A stretch of 44,842 nt of DNA from Fen-1362 sp049516395 (GCA_049516395.1 JBEKTD010000017.1:1-44842); one strand, 5' to 3'; counted from the first letter of the stretch, positions 1 to 9,627 are shown. A program made the numbers and translations. Notes: generated by a model not told the origin, from the sequence alone.

Positions 1-597
1 GTAATCCAGCAATAGCAGCGCGAAAGGCAGTGTTGCAACCACCGGCTTGGTCATAATACAAAGCCCGAATACCGCTAACACTAACAGATACCGGCTTAAT
101 CGAGGCCTTCTTGCGTAATGAATATACGCCGCCATTGTCAGCAGCCAAAACAGCCCGCTCAAAACCGTTTTTCGTTCCGATGCCCATGCCACCGACTCAA
201 CCTGAATCGGATGTAATGCGAATACGCCGGCGATAAATGCACTTAACCATATTGGCCCGCCAAAACTCCTGAAAATACCGAAGACAAGCAGGACGTTAAC
301 AATATGAATCGTAACGCTGACTAAGTGATGACCTGTTGGGTTCAGCCCGAAAAACTCGTAATCCAGCATATGGCTGATTGTCGTCAGCGGATGCCACATA
401 TAAAGATGCGGCTTCGTAAATGCCTGCCCAAGCGATTCCCACGTTATCCCTGATTTTACCTGTGCGTTGTCAAGAATATAGCCGGTATCGTCATAGTCGA
501 CGAATCCGTTGTGCCGTATCGGCTCATATGCTGCGAGCGTCGCCATAACCAGTGCGCCCATTATTAAAAATAAAATATGTTTTTGACTTAATTTCAT
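1..597 (-). CDS. TMTC-like GT-C/TPR membrane protein, third tandem copy (partial)
   Basis: This is the N-terminal 199 residues of a third tandem copy of the membrane/TPR protein; the rest lies beyond the left edge. Read on the reverse strand, an ATG at 595-597 directly follows the TAA (598-600) of the neighbouring gene. It shows the landmarks of its two paralogues: a hydrophobic first helix, an Asp-Asp pair in YDD near residue 36, the HPLTTISHMLDYEFFGLNP block, the SVAWASERKTV block, and LLLLD at the edge. The Asp-Asp after the first helix is typical of GT-C glycosyltransferases such as PMT/TMTC. The C-terminal TPR half cannot be seen. The role is inferred to be protein or surface-glycan glycosylation at the inner membrane. 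Confidence 0.8.
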   Translation of the reverse strand, partial: MKLSQKHILFLIMGALVMATLAAYEPIRHNGFVDYDDTGYILDNAQVKSGITWESLGQAFTKPHLYMWHPLTTISHMLDYEFFGLNPTGHHLVSVTIHIVNVLLVFGIFRSFGGPIWLSAFIAGVFALHPIQVESVAWASERKTVLSGLFWLLTMAAYIHYARRPRLSRYLLVLAVFGLCIMTKPVVATLPFALLLLDY

Positions 598-2682
598 TTA
601 TTTCTCACGATATGGCTGTCCCGCCTCGTAAAGTTTTATTCGATTCTCAATCGCGTCTGCTAAATCTCCCTGCCCGGTTTCTCGCGAGAGCTTCAACGCT
701 TTTTCGGCTGTTGCCTTTGCTTCGGCGAATCTACCTGCCGCTGCGTATGCGGCCCCCAAAGTATCCAGATGTGCGGGAACTGTGTATTTTGTCAATTCAC
801 AGACACGCTGGGCATATGCAATTGCCTGATTGGCTTTCTCAGCGGACACTTTGCCCCGGACGGCGAGAAACCAGCCGGCTTTGTCGAGGGCATCTATATT
901 GTCGGGATTCAGCTCTATAGCCCTGGTCCAGTTTTGAACTGCCGGCTCATATTTGCCAAGCTGGCCGTATGCCGTGCCAAGGTTTTCATATACCACGGAC
1001 TGGTCCGCCTTTATTCGCAATGATTCATTGAATTGACCGATGGCCTCATCGGTTTTCCCCGCTGCCAGCAGCGTAATCCCCAGTTGCTTATGAGTATCGG
1101 GGTCGCTCGGGTTCAACTCCAATGATTTATTGAAGTATTTTATTGAGTCGTTATATTTCTCTTGCATGCCGAACGCCATAGCAAGATTATAGTAAAGCTC
1201 TGCATTTTTATAATTACGTTTTATAAGCTCTTCATAGACAGGGATTGCCTCGTTGTACTTTCCTTCTTTCATATATGTTCTGGCTAAGTTGGGCAGCGCA
1301 GGGTCAAATCCCGGGTCTATACGAAGAGCATTGCCAAAATGCCGCTCTGCCTCACTGATACGGTCTTCATTGAACAAAGCGCATCCATAGCTGTTTTCCG
1401 CACTTGCGTTGTCTTTTGTGACGCTTAAGGTATATTCAAAAAGTGTAATACTGTTCCGCCAGTGCTGCACCTGCATTCTGGTGAGAACAAGGAGACATGA
1501 CAGTAATATCACGCTCATAACCACGGCGATAATTTTTAATCGTGGTTGCGTTGCGATAAGCTCTTTGCCGGCCAGGGCAATAATAATAAGCAAACCCAGC
1601 ATTGACAGGTACATATAACGGTTGGCCATTGCCTGCCCGCCTGCCTGAACTAGCCCTATCATTGGAACAAGCGTACCTGCAAACCATAACCAGCCGACGG
1701 CTATATATTTTTTGCGACGCCCAATATAGATGCTTATGGCTGATATCAGGATGAATATAAAAGCGCAAATCACTGTTGTAGTGTTGAATAGGTTTAAATG
1801 CGAAAGGGGATAGAAAACAGCCAGGTCGCTAGGCCACACTAGCTTGCTGATGTATTTTACATAAGAAACAAACGCATTGGCTATTCGGTGGTCTAACGGA
1901 ATTCTATCTAACGAAATGACCACTTGTCCGCTCTTTTGCGTGATAAAGGTCAGAACGCCTAAAATTGCCGATATTGCCAGCAAAGGTATTTTTTCCGCCG
2001 TCAGCCATCCAATTGATTTTTGATATGGTCTGCTCCGCGTCTTGTCGTTGTGCTGATGTCCCCATCGAATCCTGTCTAATGGCCAGTAGTCCAGCAGAAG
2101 CAATACTAAAGGCAGTGTGATGACTGTCGGTTTGGTCATAATACAAAGACCGAATACCACTAAAACAATCAGATATCGGCCAAATCCCGGTTTTCTGGCG
2201 TAATGAATATATGCGGCCATTGTAAGCAACCAGAACAGTCCGCTAATTACTGTCTTTCGTTCCGCCGCCCATGCCACCGATTCCGCCTGCAGGGGGTGCA
2301 GCGCAAACACAGCAGCCACAAACGCGCCCGGCCAGATTGTTCCTGTCAAATTATTGAGAACCCAGAAAAGAAGAAGGGCATTAACTATATGAATCGCAAC
2401 GCTGACTAAATGATGGCCCTGCGGGTTCAACCCGAAAATTTCATAATCCAGCATATGACTGATTGTCGTCAGCGGATGCCACATATAAAGATGGGGCTTG
2501 GTGAATGCCTGCCCAAGTGATTCCCACGTTATTCCTGATTGTACCTCGTTGTTGTAAACGATATAACCGTTGTCGTCATAGTTTACAAATCCGTTGTGCC
2601 GTATCGGCTCATAAGCGACTAATGTTGCAATCACCAGTGCGACGATTACGACAAAAACAATATGTTTTTGACTTGATTTCAT
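598..2682 (-). CDS. TMTC-like GT-C glycosyltransferase with TPR repeats, copy 2
   Basis: A 694-residue protein with about eleven or twelve hydrophobic segments in residues 8-420, then TPR repeats to about residue 660. Near the N-terminus is NYDDNGY with D36-D37, where GT-C enzymes keep a catalytic acidic residue. HPLTTISHMLDYEIFGLNP, SVAWAAERKTV and LLLLDYWPLDRI follow. This layout matches the TMTC/PMT-like families, which move sugar from a lipid carrier to protein on the outer face of the membrane. The TPRs (YYNLAMAFGMQEKYNDSIKY, and others) probably bind the acceptor. Its ATG follows the upstream gene's TAA with no gap (TAAATG), so translation is probably coupled by re-initiation. The family is fairly sure, the substrate unknown. 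Confidence 0.8.
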   Translation of the reverse strand: MKSSQKHIVFVVIVALVIATLVAYEPIRHNGFVNYDDNGYIVYNNEVQSGITWESLGQAFTKPHLYMWHPLTTISHMLDYEIFGLNPQGHHLVSVAIHIVNALLLFWVLNNLTGTIWPGAFVAAVFALHPLQAESVAWAAERKTVISGLFWLLTMAAYIHYARKPGFGRYLIVLVVFGLCIMTKPTVITLPLVLLLLDYWPLDRIRWGHQHNDKTRSRPYQKSIGWLTAEKIPLLAISAILGVLTFITQKSGQVVISLDRIPLDHRIANAFVSYVKYISKLVWPSDLAVFYPLSHLNLFNTTTVICAFIFILISAISIYIGRRKKYIAVGWLWFAGTLVPMIGLVQAGGQAMANRYMYLSMLGLLIIIALAGKELIATQPRLKIIAVVMSVILLSCLLVLTRMQVQHWRNSITLFEYTLSVTKDNASAENSYGCALFNEDRISEAERHFGNALRIDPGFDPALPNLARTYMKEGKYNEAIPVYEELIKRNYKNAELYYNLAMAFGMQEKYNDSIKYFNKSLELNPSDPDTHKQLGITLLAAGKTDEAIGQFNESLRIKADQSVVYENLGTAYGQLGKYEPAVQNWTRAIELNPDNIDALDKAGWFLAVRGKVSAEKANQAIAYAQRVCELTKYTVPAHLDTLGAAYAAAGRFAEAKATAEKALKLSRETGQGDLADAIENRIKLYEAGQPYREK

Positions 2683-4773
2683 TTATTTCTCACAATATGG
2701 CTGTCCCGCATCGTAAAGCTTTATTCGATTCTCAATCGCGTCTGCTAAATCTCCCTGCCCGGTTTCTCGCGAGAGCTTCAACGCCTTTTCGGCCGCTGCC
2801 TTTGCTTCGTCGAATCTGCCTGCTGCTGCGTATGCAACCCCCAAAGTATCCAGATGCGCGGGAACTGCGTATTTTGTCAGTTCACAGACACGCTGGGCAT
2901 ATACAATTGCCTGATTGGCTTTCTCAACGGACACTTTGCCCCGGACGGCAAGAAACCAGCTGGCTTTGTCGAGGGCATCTATATTGTCGGGATTCAACTC
3001 TATGGCCCTGGTCCAGTTTTGAAGTGCCAGTTCATATTTGCCGAGCTGGCTGTATGCCGTGCCGAGGTTTTCATATACGATGGACTGGTCTGCCTTTATT
3101 CGCAATGATTCATTGAATTGCCCGATGGCTTCATCAGGTTTCCCTGCCGCCAGCAGCGTAATTCCCAGTTCCTTATGAGTATCAGGGTTGCTCTGGTTCA
3201 TCTCTAATGATTTATTGAAATATTTTATGGAGTCATAATATTTTTCTTGTACGCCGAGCAACATCGCAAGATTATAGTAAAGCTCTGCGGTTTTATAATT
3301 GCGTCTTATAAGCTCTTCATATGTTTCGATTGCCTCGTCAAGCCTTCCTTCTTTTGCATATATTCTGGCTAAGGAGGGGAGAACCGAGTCAAACCACGGT
3401 TCTATACGAAGGGCATTGTTAAAATGCTGTTCTGCTTCACTGAAGCGGTCGTAATTGAACAAGGCGCATCCATAGCTGTTTTCCGCACTTGCGTTGTCTT
3501 TTGTAACGCTTAAGGTATATTCAAAAAGTGTAAGACTGTTCCGCCAGTGTTGCACCTGCATTCTGGTGAGTACAAGGAGGCACAACAATAATATTACGCT
3601 CATAGCCACGGCGATAATTTTTAACCGTGGTCGCATTGCGATAAGCTCTTTGCCGGCCAGGGCAATGATAATAAGCAGGCCCACCATTGACAGGTACATA
3701 TAACGGTTTGCCATTGCTTGTCCCCCGACCTGAACCAGCCCTATCATTGGAACAAGCGTGCCCACAAACCACAGCCAGCCGACGACTATATACTTTTTGC
3801 GATACCCAATATAGATGCTTATGGCTGATATCAGGATGAATATAAAAGCGTAAATCAACATTGTAGTGTTTAACAAGGTTAGATATGAAGGCGGATAGAA
3901 AACAGCCAGGCCGCTGGGCCATATCAGTTTGTCGATGTATTTTACATAAGAGGCAAACGCATTGGCTATTCTGTGGTTTAATGAAAATTTATCTAATGTG
4001 CTAATAGCGCCTCCGGATTGCTGCGCGATAACGGTTAGAACGCCCAAAATTGCTGATATTGCCAGCAAAGGTATTTTTTCTGCCATTAGCCATCCAATTG
4101 ACTTTTGGTCTGGTTCACTCCGCGCCTTGCTGTTGTGCTGACGTCCCCATCTAATCCTGTCTAATGGCCAGTAGTCCAGCAGAAGCAATACTAAAGGCAA
4201 TGTAACAACTATGGGTTTGGTCATAATACAAAGGCCGAATACCAGTAACACCACAAAATATCGACCGACTCTCGGCTGTCTGGTGTAGTGAATATATGCA
4301 GCCATTGTCAGAAACCAGAATAAACCGCTTAAAACCGTTTTCCGCTCAGATATCCATGCCACTGATTCCACCTGTAGCGGATGCAGGGCAAATACCGCGG
4401 CGACGAATGCGCTTGCCCACATTGTCCCCGTGATATTCTTGAGAATCCAGAACAGAAGCAGGGCGTTGACAATATGAATCGCGACGCTGACCAAGTGATG
4501 TCCTGCCGGGTTTAGTCCGAAAAGCCGGTAATCCAGCATGTGGCTGAGCCACGTCAGGGGGTGCCAGTTCGTAGCATATAACTTTGTGAACGCAAGGATT
4601 ACCGAATTGCAACTTATCCCGCCTGCAACGATGGGATTTGCCGTTATATACAGAGGATCGTCATAGCTGACAAAATAGTTGTGCCGTATCGGCTCGTATG
4701 CGACAAGCGTGGCTACAACTATACCAACATATACAAATATGCTTATGTGCTTTTGTTGGTGTTCCAAAGTCAC
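2683..4773 (-). CDS. TMTC-like GT-C glycosyltransferase with TPR repeats, copy 1
   Basis: First gene of the tandem set. An ATG at 4821 would give 712 residues and overlap the dehydrogenase gene by 26 bases. I prefer the in-frame GTG at 4773 (696 residues), because from there the sequence (VTLEHQQKHIS) lines up with MKSSQKHI and MKLSQKHI of the other copies. No convincing ribosome binding site supports either. Landmarks: YDD with D38-D39, HPLTWLSHMLDYRLFGLNP, SVAWISERKTV, LLLLDYWPLDRI, about a dozen membrane segments, then TPRs. The C-terminal TPR half is nearly the same as in copy 2, which points to recent duplication or gene conversion. It lies 22 bases after the dehydrogenase stop, probably one operon. 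Confidence 0.8.
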   Translation of the reverse strand: MTLEHQQKHISIFVYVGIVVATLVAYEPIRHNYFVSYDDPLYITANPIVAGGISCNSVILAFTKLYATNWHPLTWLSHMLDYRLFGLNPAGHHLVSVAIHIVNALLLFWILKNITGTMWASAFVAAVFALHPLQVESVAWISERKTVLSGLFWFLTMAAYIHYTRQPRVGRYFVVLLVFGLCIMTKPIVVTLPLVLLLLDYWPLDRIRWGRQHNSKARSEPDQKSIGWLMAEKIPLLAISAILGVLTVIAQQSGGAISTLDKFSLNHRIANAFASYVKYIDKLIWPSGLAVFYPPSYLTLLNTTMLIYAFIFILISAISIYIGYRKKYIVVGWLWFVGTLVPMIGLVQVGGQAMANRYMYLSMVGLLIIIALAGKELIAMRPRLKIIAVAMSVILLLCLLVLTRMQVQHWRNSLTLFEYTLSVTKDNASAENSYGCALFNYDRFSEAEQHFNNALRIEPWFDSVLPSLARIYAKEGRLDEAIETYEELIRRNYKTAELYYNLAMLLGVQEKYYDSIKYFNKSLEMNQSNPDTHKELGITLLAAGKPDEAIGQFNESLRIKADQSIVYENLGTAYSQLGKYELALQNWTRAIELNPDNIDALDKASWFLAVRGKVSVEKANQAIVYAQRVCELTKYAVPAHLDTLGVAYAAAGRFDEAKAAAEKALKLSRETGQGDLADAIENRIKLYDAGQPYCEK

Positions 4774-4795
4774 TGTAACGCGGCCCAATTTTTTA

Positions 4796-6439
4796 TTATC
4801 GCAAACCCGTCTTACGAACACTTTCCTTTATCCGCTGTATATGGCCTCTGCCTAGTCCCTTAACCTCGCAGCCAATCGCAAAGTATTGCTTTATCTGCTC
4901 ATCGCTCAGTATCCCGAAGCAGTCGATTATCGCTATCGGCCCCCCTGCCCAGGCCACTATTTTCTTCGGCTCAAGGTTCAGGTATTCCTGATGAGGTACT
5001 GCCAGTATCAACGCCGCGACGCCCTTAATCGCCGCGGAAAGGTCATTTTGAACACGGATATTTACCAAATCCTCCTGGTTATGGAAAAATCTCGCCCATG
5101 AATGACCCGGCGCGGGATATACGTCCTGCTGCTCTAATTCATACCAGTGCTCAACGTATGGGTCATGAACCTTCATTTCCGCTCCCATCTCCGTCAGTTT
5201 CCGCACGACAATTTCCGAGCCGCTGTACCGCGTGTCGCCGACATCCTGCCTGTAGCTCGCCCCGCACAACAGCACCTTCGCTCCCGCTATCATTTTGCCC
5301 ATATTACGAAGCGCATCGCGGGTCAGCTCCGCTACGTGCAGGCCGCGTGTATCGTTCACGTCAATCGCCGTGGTCGTCATCTTGAATATATCATCCTCGA
5401 ACCCGAGTATATGCTTATACGCCCAGTATCCCAAACCGCCATCCTTGGGCAGACAATACCCGCCTATACCAGGCCCAGGGAATATCATATTATTATGCGT
5501 AGGACGCATCTTTATCGCATTGATGACCTTAATCAGGTCAACGCCGTTGCGCTCCGCGAACATACTCCATTCATCCAAAAACGCCAGTGTCGTCGCCCTA
5601 AATGAGTTCTCCACTATCTTCGTCGTCTCCGATTCGATGGGCCTGTCCATCACAGTCAGCGGGAAATCCTTCGTATTCAAAACCTCGTGCAGAAATTTTT
5701 CAACCCGCTTCCTCGCCTCCTCGTTGCATCCCGAGCAAACCCTCCAGAAATCCCGAATCGACGAGACATAATGTTTGCCCGGCATAACCCGCTCGAAACT
5801 GTGCGAGAGCAATGGCTCCGTTTTTATCCCGCGGGTCGCGAACGCCTTTTTCATAATCGGCCAGGCGATAAACTCCGTCGTTCCCGGCGCAACCGTCGTC
5901 TCAATAAGCGTCAGACAATGCGCCTGCACTCTGTCGGCGATTGTCTTCATCGTCGCCTCAAGAGCGCCCATCTCAACCTTGCCCGTCCGCATATTGCCCA
6001 GGTCATGTTTCGTATAGTCGCACTGCACGTCAACAACCACGCAGTCCGCCAGTTTCAGGCAGTCGCTGTTATACGTCGCGATGAGCGTCTTTTTTTCCAG
6101 CACGCACCGCTTTATCATCGGGTCAACTTCCGGGTCCTCCGCCTTCACGGGCGAGCGGCCCTCGTTGAGCATCGGGATTTTCCAGTAACTCCGCGTGCTC
6201 GGCCTTTGGCAGCCGATGACGAATTTGCTGGGTTTGCCCGTCTTCTTATCGACCGTGTCTGCTATTATCGCCGCCATCACCGCCCCGACGAACCCTACAC
6301 CCATTACCACAACGATTTCTTTACCTTCCTTGCGGGCCGCCTCCGCCAGCGATTCCACTCGTTTGAGTTCATTTGGGTATTGCTCCTGGCTCGGCAGTTG
6401 AAATTTTTCCCCTTCAGGGTTCATCGAATAGTCAGACAT
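4796..6439 (-). CDS. UDP-glucose/GDP-mannose dehydrogenase family protein, paralogue 1
   Basis: A 547-residue nucleotide-sugar dehydrogenase. Such enzymes oxidise the C6 hydroxyl of an NDP-sugar to a carboxylate with two NAD+, feeding uronic acids into surface polysaccharide. Seen: an N-terminal Rossmann fold with GVGFVG near residue 48, a central domain with ESETTKIVENSFRAT, and the catalytic cysteine motif GGYCLPKDGG with C329. A C-terminal domain follows with LLCGASYRQDVGDTRYSGSE. The family usually has about 420-470 residues; the extra length is an N-terminal extension and insertions. A strong site (AAAGGAG, 7 bases before the ATG) supports the start. The exact sugar is not readable. It precedes the three GT-C genes. 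Confidence 0.9.
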   Translation of the reverse strand: MSDYSMNPEGEKFQLPSQEQYPNELKRVESLAEAARKEGKEIVVVMGVGFVGAVMAAIIADTVDKKTGKPSKFVIGCQRPSTRSYWKIPMLNEGRSPVKAEDPEVDPMIKRCVLEKKTLIATYNSDCLKLADCVVVDVQCDYTKHDLGNMRTGKVEMGALEATMKTIADRVQAHCLTLIETTVAPGTTEFIAWPIMKKAFATRGIKTEPLLSHSFERVMPGKHYVSSIRDFWRVCSGCNEEARKRVEKFLHEVLNTKDFPLTVMDRPIESETTKIVENSFRATTLAFLDEWSMFAERNGVDLIKVINAIKMRPTHNNMIFPGPGIGGYCLPKDGGLGYWAYKHILGFEDDIFKMTTTAIDVNDTRGLHVAELTRDALRNMGKMIAGAKVLLCGASYRQDVGDTRYSGSEIVVRKLTEMGAEMKVHDPYVEHWYELEQQDVYPAPGHSWARFFHNQEDLVNIRVQNDLSAAIKGVAALILAVPHQEYLNLEPKKIVAWAGGPIAIIDCFGILSDEQIKQYFAIGCEVKGLGRGHIQRIKESVRKTGLR

Positions 6440-6565
6440 TTATAACTCCTTTCCTATTAGGTTGAAGCAGTGCTGTCCTGCCTCGGCTCGGTGCTATCGT
6501 CGAGACGGGTGCACACCAAGCTGAAATTTTATGCAGATTCTCCCCTTAAGGCAAGCTTTTCCTGG

Positions 6566-6579
6566 CCCGCCTGGGCGGG
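6566..6579. repeat. Short GC-rich palindrome
   Basis: CCCGCC-TG-GGCGGG is a perfect 6-bp inverted repeat with a 2-base loop in the gap between the ankyrin gene and the first dehydrogenase. No T-run follows on either strand, so it is unlikely to be a terminator. It fits the many small repeats in this genome's gaps. Confidence 0.45.
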
Positions 6580-6621
6580 ACAATTTAGCCCCTTAATTTA
6601 TTGAGGGGTTACTCTATGTAG

Positions 6622-6639
6622 GGCGGGGTTTACCCCGCC
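6622..6639. repeat. Perfect 7-bp stem palindrome
   Basis: GGCGGGG-TTTA-CCCCGCC is a perfect inverted repeat about 85 bases past the stop of the minus-strand ankyrin gene. Read on the minus strand it lacks a following U-tract, so I call it a palindromic repeat, not an intrinsic terminator. Confidence 0.5.
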
Positions 6640-6723
6640 AAAGTAGCTAAGCGAAAAGGACTGGAAATCTCCGTTAAATCATGAACTTTTCATCCATTCA
6701 AAGACGTTGGCGCTTTCAGAAAA

Positions 6724-7377
6724 TCATTCCTTCGCTCCGGCTTTTTTAAGCAATTGAACGACCTCTGAGTGTCCCTCATGTTTGGCAATCCCTAACGCCG
6801 TTTTGCCATCTTTGGCTTTTACAGTTACATCGGCCTTCGCCGCCAGCAGTAACTTGACAACCTCCTCATGGCCCTCCTTCGACGCTATCCACAGGGCGGT
6901 TGCGTCGTTGGTTGTATCCTTCACATTGACCTCGGCCCCCTTTTCCAGCAGGAGCTTGACAACCTTCGCATGGCCCTCCCTCGACGCCGCCCACAGGGCA
7001 CTTATGCTGTCGGTTGTTCTCTTCACATTAACATCAGCGCCCTTCTCAAGCAGGAGTTTGGCAACCTCCGAATGGCCTTCATGCGACGCCACCCAAAGGG
7101 CGGTTGCGCCGTCGGTTGTACCCATATTGACATCGGCGCCCTTTTCCAGCAGGAGTTTGACAATCTCCGTATGGCCGTACTTTGATGCCCACATCAGGGC
7201 TGTTTCACCAGTGAAGCTCTTTGCGTTGACCTCGGCGCCGTCAGCCAGGGCGGTTTTTGCTGCCTTCAAGTTGTCGTCCTTTGCGGCTTTAATCAGTTGA
7301 GCATTCTTGTTATCCGAAGCGGCAAAGCAGGCGGTTGCAAATGAAACACACACTATCAAAAACAGGATTCGTTTCAT
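6724..7377 (-). CDS. Exported ankyrin-repeat protein
   Basis: A 217-residue protein. It begins with a clear signal peptide (MKRILFLIVCVSFATACFAA) and continues as ankyrin repeats of about 33 residues from near residue 25 to the end. The repeat signature TALWxASxEGHxEVVKLLLEKGADVN appears about five times with small changes. The repeats are so alike that recent internal duplication is likely. It should be periplasmic or surface-exposed and bind another protein; no enzymatic domain is present. AAGGAG 7 bases before the ATG supports the start. It sits alone between the two dehydrogenase paralogues with gaps of 284 and 424 bases, so it is probably transcribed on its own. Confidence 0.85.
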   Translation of the reverse strand: MKRILFLIVCVSFATACFAASDNKNAQLIKAAKDDNLKAAKTALADGAEVNAKSFTGETALMWASKYGHTEIVKLLLEKGADVNMGTTDGATALWVASHEGHSEVAKLLLEKGADVNVKRTTDSISALWAASREGHAKVVKLLLEKGAEVNVKDTTNDATALWIASKEGHEEVVKLLLAAKADVTVKAKDGKTALGIAKHEGHSEVVQLLKKAGAKE

Positions 7378-7801
7378 AAAGCTCTCCTTAATCTGGTATT
7401 TCCCATATTAATCCGCCAGAGGCAGATAAAACGCCTGGCTGCACAACTAGGCCTTTCGATTCAACGTCCTTTGTTAAACCATAATCCCTTTTGCCCCCGG
7501 CGGTTCCAACCACCGCCGCCCAAAAGCGGTTTTAATTATACTCATGTACGCAGGGTGAGACAATAGGTTCGATAGGTAAACAGGTACCAGCCAATCTTCG
7601 CCCTGCTAAGGGGGCAAACTTCGGCGGGTAAACCCTGCTCTACGGTTGGATTCCCGCTTTCGCAGGAATGACCCTCTTTCGTTAAAACTGCGGAGGGCAG
7701 GCAAAAAGTAACCCTGCCACTCGCCTACGGCGGAGATGGCAGGGCTAAATATTTTAGGGAAGAAAAAATCCGTGAAATCTGTGTAATCTGTGGCAAAAAA
7801 A
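7378..7801. other. Intergenic gap with dispersed repeats
   Basis: No gene is supported here. The stretch holds a dRS3-like inverted repeat, ATTCCCGCTTTCGCAGGAAT, at 7650-7669. A pyrimidine/TG-rich repeat phrase built on ATCTGTG lies at 7769-7794, just past the stop of the second dehydrogenase. GC-rich blocks resemble the 6566-6639 gap (for example CGGGTAAACCCTGC near 7625). The promoter of the ankyrin gene must lie near 7380-7450, but I cannot point to clear hexamers. Confidence 0.5.
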
Positions 7802-9442
7802 CTATGTCCGCCCTTTGCGGACTTGCTCTTTTATCCTCTGTATATGTCCTCTGCCGAGGCCTTTGACTTCGCAGCCAAGCTCGAAATACTGCCGAATCTT
7901 GTCGTCATCTAAAATACCGAAGCAATCGACTATCGCAATCGGCCCCCCTGCCCACTCCACCACTTTTGCCGGCTCAATGTCGAGGTACTGTTTATGCGGA
8001 ACAGCTAAAATTACCGCCTCAACTCCCTTAACTGCCCTCGGCAAATCCTTCTGCACGCGGAGATTTACCAAGTCCTCCTGCTTATGGAAGAATCTCGCCC
8101 ACGATTGTCCCGGCGAGGGAAATGTATCCTGCTGCTCTAATTCATACCAGTGCTCGACATAGGGGTCATGAACCGACATCTCCGCACCCATCTCCGTCAG
8201 TTTCCGCACGACGATTTCCGAGCCGCTGTATCGCGTGTCGCCGACGTCCTGCCGATAGCTCGCCCCGCAAAGCAGCACCTTCGTGTTGGCGACCATTTTG
8301 CCCATATTCCGAAGCGCATTGCGTGTCAGTTCCGCGACGTGCAGCGACCGCGTATCGTTGATATCAATCGCCATCGTCGTCATCTTGAATATATCATCCT
8401 CATAGCCGAGGATATGCTTATATGCCCAGAAGCCCAGCCCGCCGTCTTTGGGCAGACAATATCCGCCCACACCCGGCCCGGGGAATATCATATTATTATG
8501 CGTAGGCCTCATCTTGATGGCCTTGATTACCTTAATCAGGTCAACGCCGTTGCGCTCCGCGAACAAGCTCCACTCATCCAGAAACGCCAGCATCGTCGCC
8601 CGAAACGAATTCTCGACAATCTTGCTTGTCTCCGATTCAATGGGGCGGTCCATAACCGTCAGCGGAAATTGCTCCGTATTCAGCACCTCACGCAAAAACT
8701 TTTCCATCCGCTGCTTGGCCTCATCGTTGCAGCCGGAGCAAACACGCCAAATATCGCGAATCGAGGAGACATAATTTTTACCCGGCATCACCCGCTCATA
8801 ACTGTGCGCAAGCAATGGCTCCGCTTTTAATCCTCTGGCCGCGAATGACCGTTTCATTATAGGCCAGCCGATATATTCCGTCGTCCCCGGCGCAACCGTT
8901 GTCTCTATCAGCGTCAGGCATTTCTCCCCGACCTTACTTCCGATTGTCTTTATCACCGCCTCGAGGGCCGCCATCTCCACGTTGCCCGTCCGCATATTGC
9001 CCAGGTCCTGCTTGGTATAATCGCACTGCACGTCAACCACCACGCAGTCCGCAAGCTTGAGGCAATCATTATTATATGTCGCCGTCAGCGTCTTTTTCTC
9101 CGTAACGCATCGCCTTATCATCGGCGCAACTTCCGGGTCCTCCGCCTTGACCGGCGAATTGCCCTCGTTGACCATCATTATCTTCCAATAGCTTCTATCG
9201 TTTGGCAAATCGCATCCGATGACAAACTTGCCGGGCTTGCCTGTCTTCTTGTCATTCGTGTCGGCTATTATCGCCGCCATCACCGCGCCGACAAACCCCA
9301 CCCCCATCACCACGACTATCTCTTTGCCTTGCTTGCGTGCCGCTTCCGCCAGAGTTTCCACACGTTTGAATTCCTGCGCGTAATCCTCCTGCGCCGGTAG
9401 CGCGTATCGTTTGCCTTCTGGACTAACCGAATATTCCGGCAT
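7802..9442 (-). CDS. UDP-glucose/GDP-mannose dehydrogenase family protein, paralogue 2
   Basis: A 546-residue paralogue of the 4796-6439 gene, alike along its whole length, including the unusual N-terminal extension (PEYSVSPEGKRYALPAQEDY). It has GVGFVG for NAD binding and GGYCLPKDGG with the catalytic cysteine at residue 329, the same position as in paralogue 1. The C-terminal ASYRQDVGDTRYSGSE block is also present. Both copies keep all key residues, so both are probably active, perhaps on different sugars or under different control. AAGGA 7 bases before the ATG supports the start. It stands alone, separated from the ankyrin gene by a repeat-rich gap. Confidence 0.9.
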   Translation of the reverse strand: MPEYSVSPEGKRYALPAQEDYAQEFKRVETLAEAARKQGKEIVVVMGVGFVGAVMAAIIADTNDKKTGKPGKFVIGCDLPNDRSYWKIMMVNEGNSPVKAEDPEVAPMIRRCVTEKKTLTATYNNDCLKLADCVVVDVQCDYTKQDLGNMRTGNVEMAALEAVIKTIGSKVGEKCLTLIETTVAPGTTEYIGWPIMKRSFAARGLKAEPLLAHSYERVMPGKNYVSSIRDIWRVCSGCNDEAKQRMEKFLREVLNTEQFPLTVMDRPIESETSKIVENSFRATMLAFLDEWSLFAERNGVDLIKVIKAIKMRPTHNNMIFPGPGVGGYCLPKDGGLGFWAYKHILGYEDDIFKMTTMAIDINDTRSLHVAELTRNALRNMGKMVANTKVLLCGASYRQDVGDTRYSGSEIVVRKLTEMGAEMSVHDPYVEHWYELEQQDTFPSPGQSWARFFHKQEDLVNLRVQKDLPRAVKGVEAVILAVPHKQYLDIEPAKVVEWAGGPIAIVDCFGILDDDKIRQYFELGCEVKGLGRGHIQRIKEQVRKGRT

Positions 9443-9569
9443 TCACTGTTCCTTATCTGTGTCCCGTGTTTACATATTTAACGTCAATAAACCCCGCAGA
9501 GTTTACTGTCAAAACCCTATTCAGTAAGGTTTTTCTTCCTGCCTGAATACCCAAATCTGAACTTAAAAA

Positions 9570-9597
9570 CCTCTGTGTCCTCTGTGTTCTCTGTGGC
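9570..9597. repeat. CTCTGTG-type dispersed repeat
   Basis: Three imperfect units of CTCTGTG(T/G)NC in a row lie in the gap upstream of the second dehydrogenase. Related phrases lie at 7769-7794, 9610-9620, 10103-10120 and 10561-10592, all between genes. See the findings. Confidence 0.55.
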
Positions 9598-9627
9598 TAA
9601 TAATTAAACCCTCTGTGGCAAAATAAA

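Noticed and set aside
5687..6445. A 252-codon plus-strand ORF antisense to the first dehydrogenase
   Set aside because: It lies fully inside a well-supported gene, has an arginine/histidine-rich composition typical of antisense reading, and no motif.
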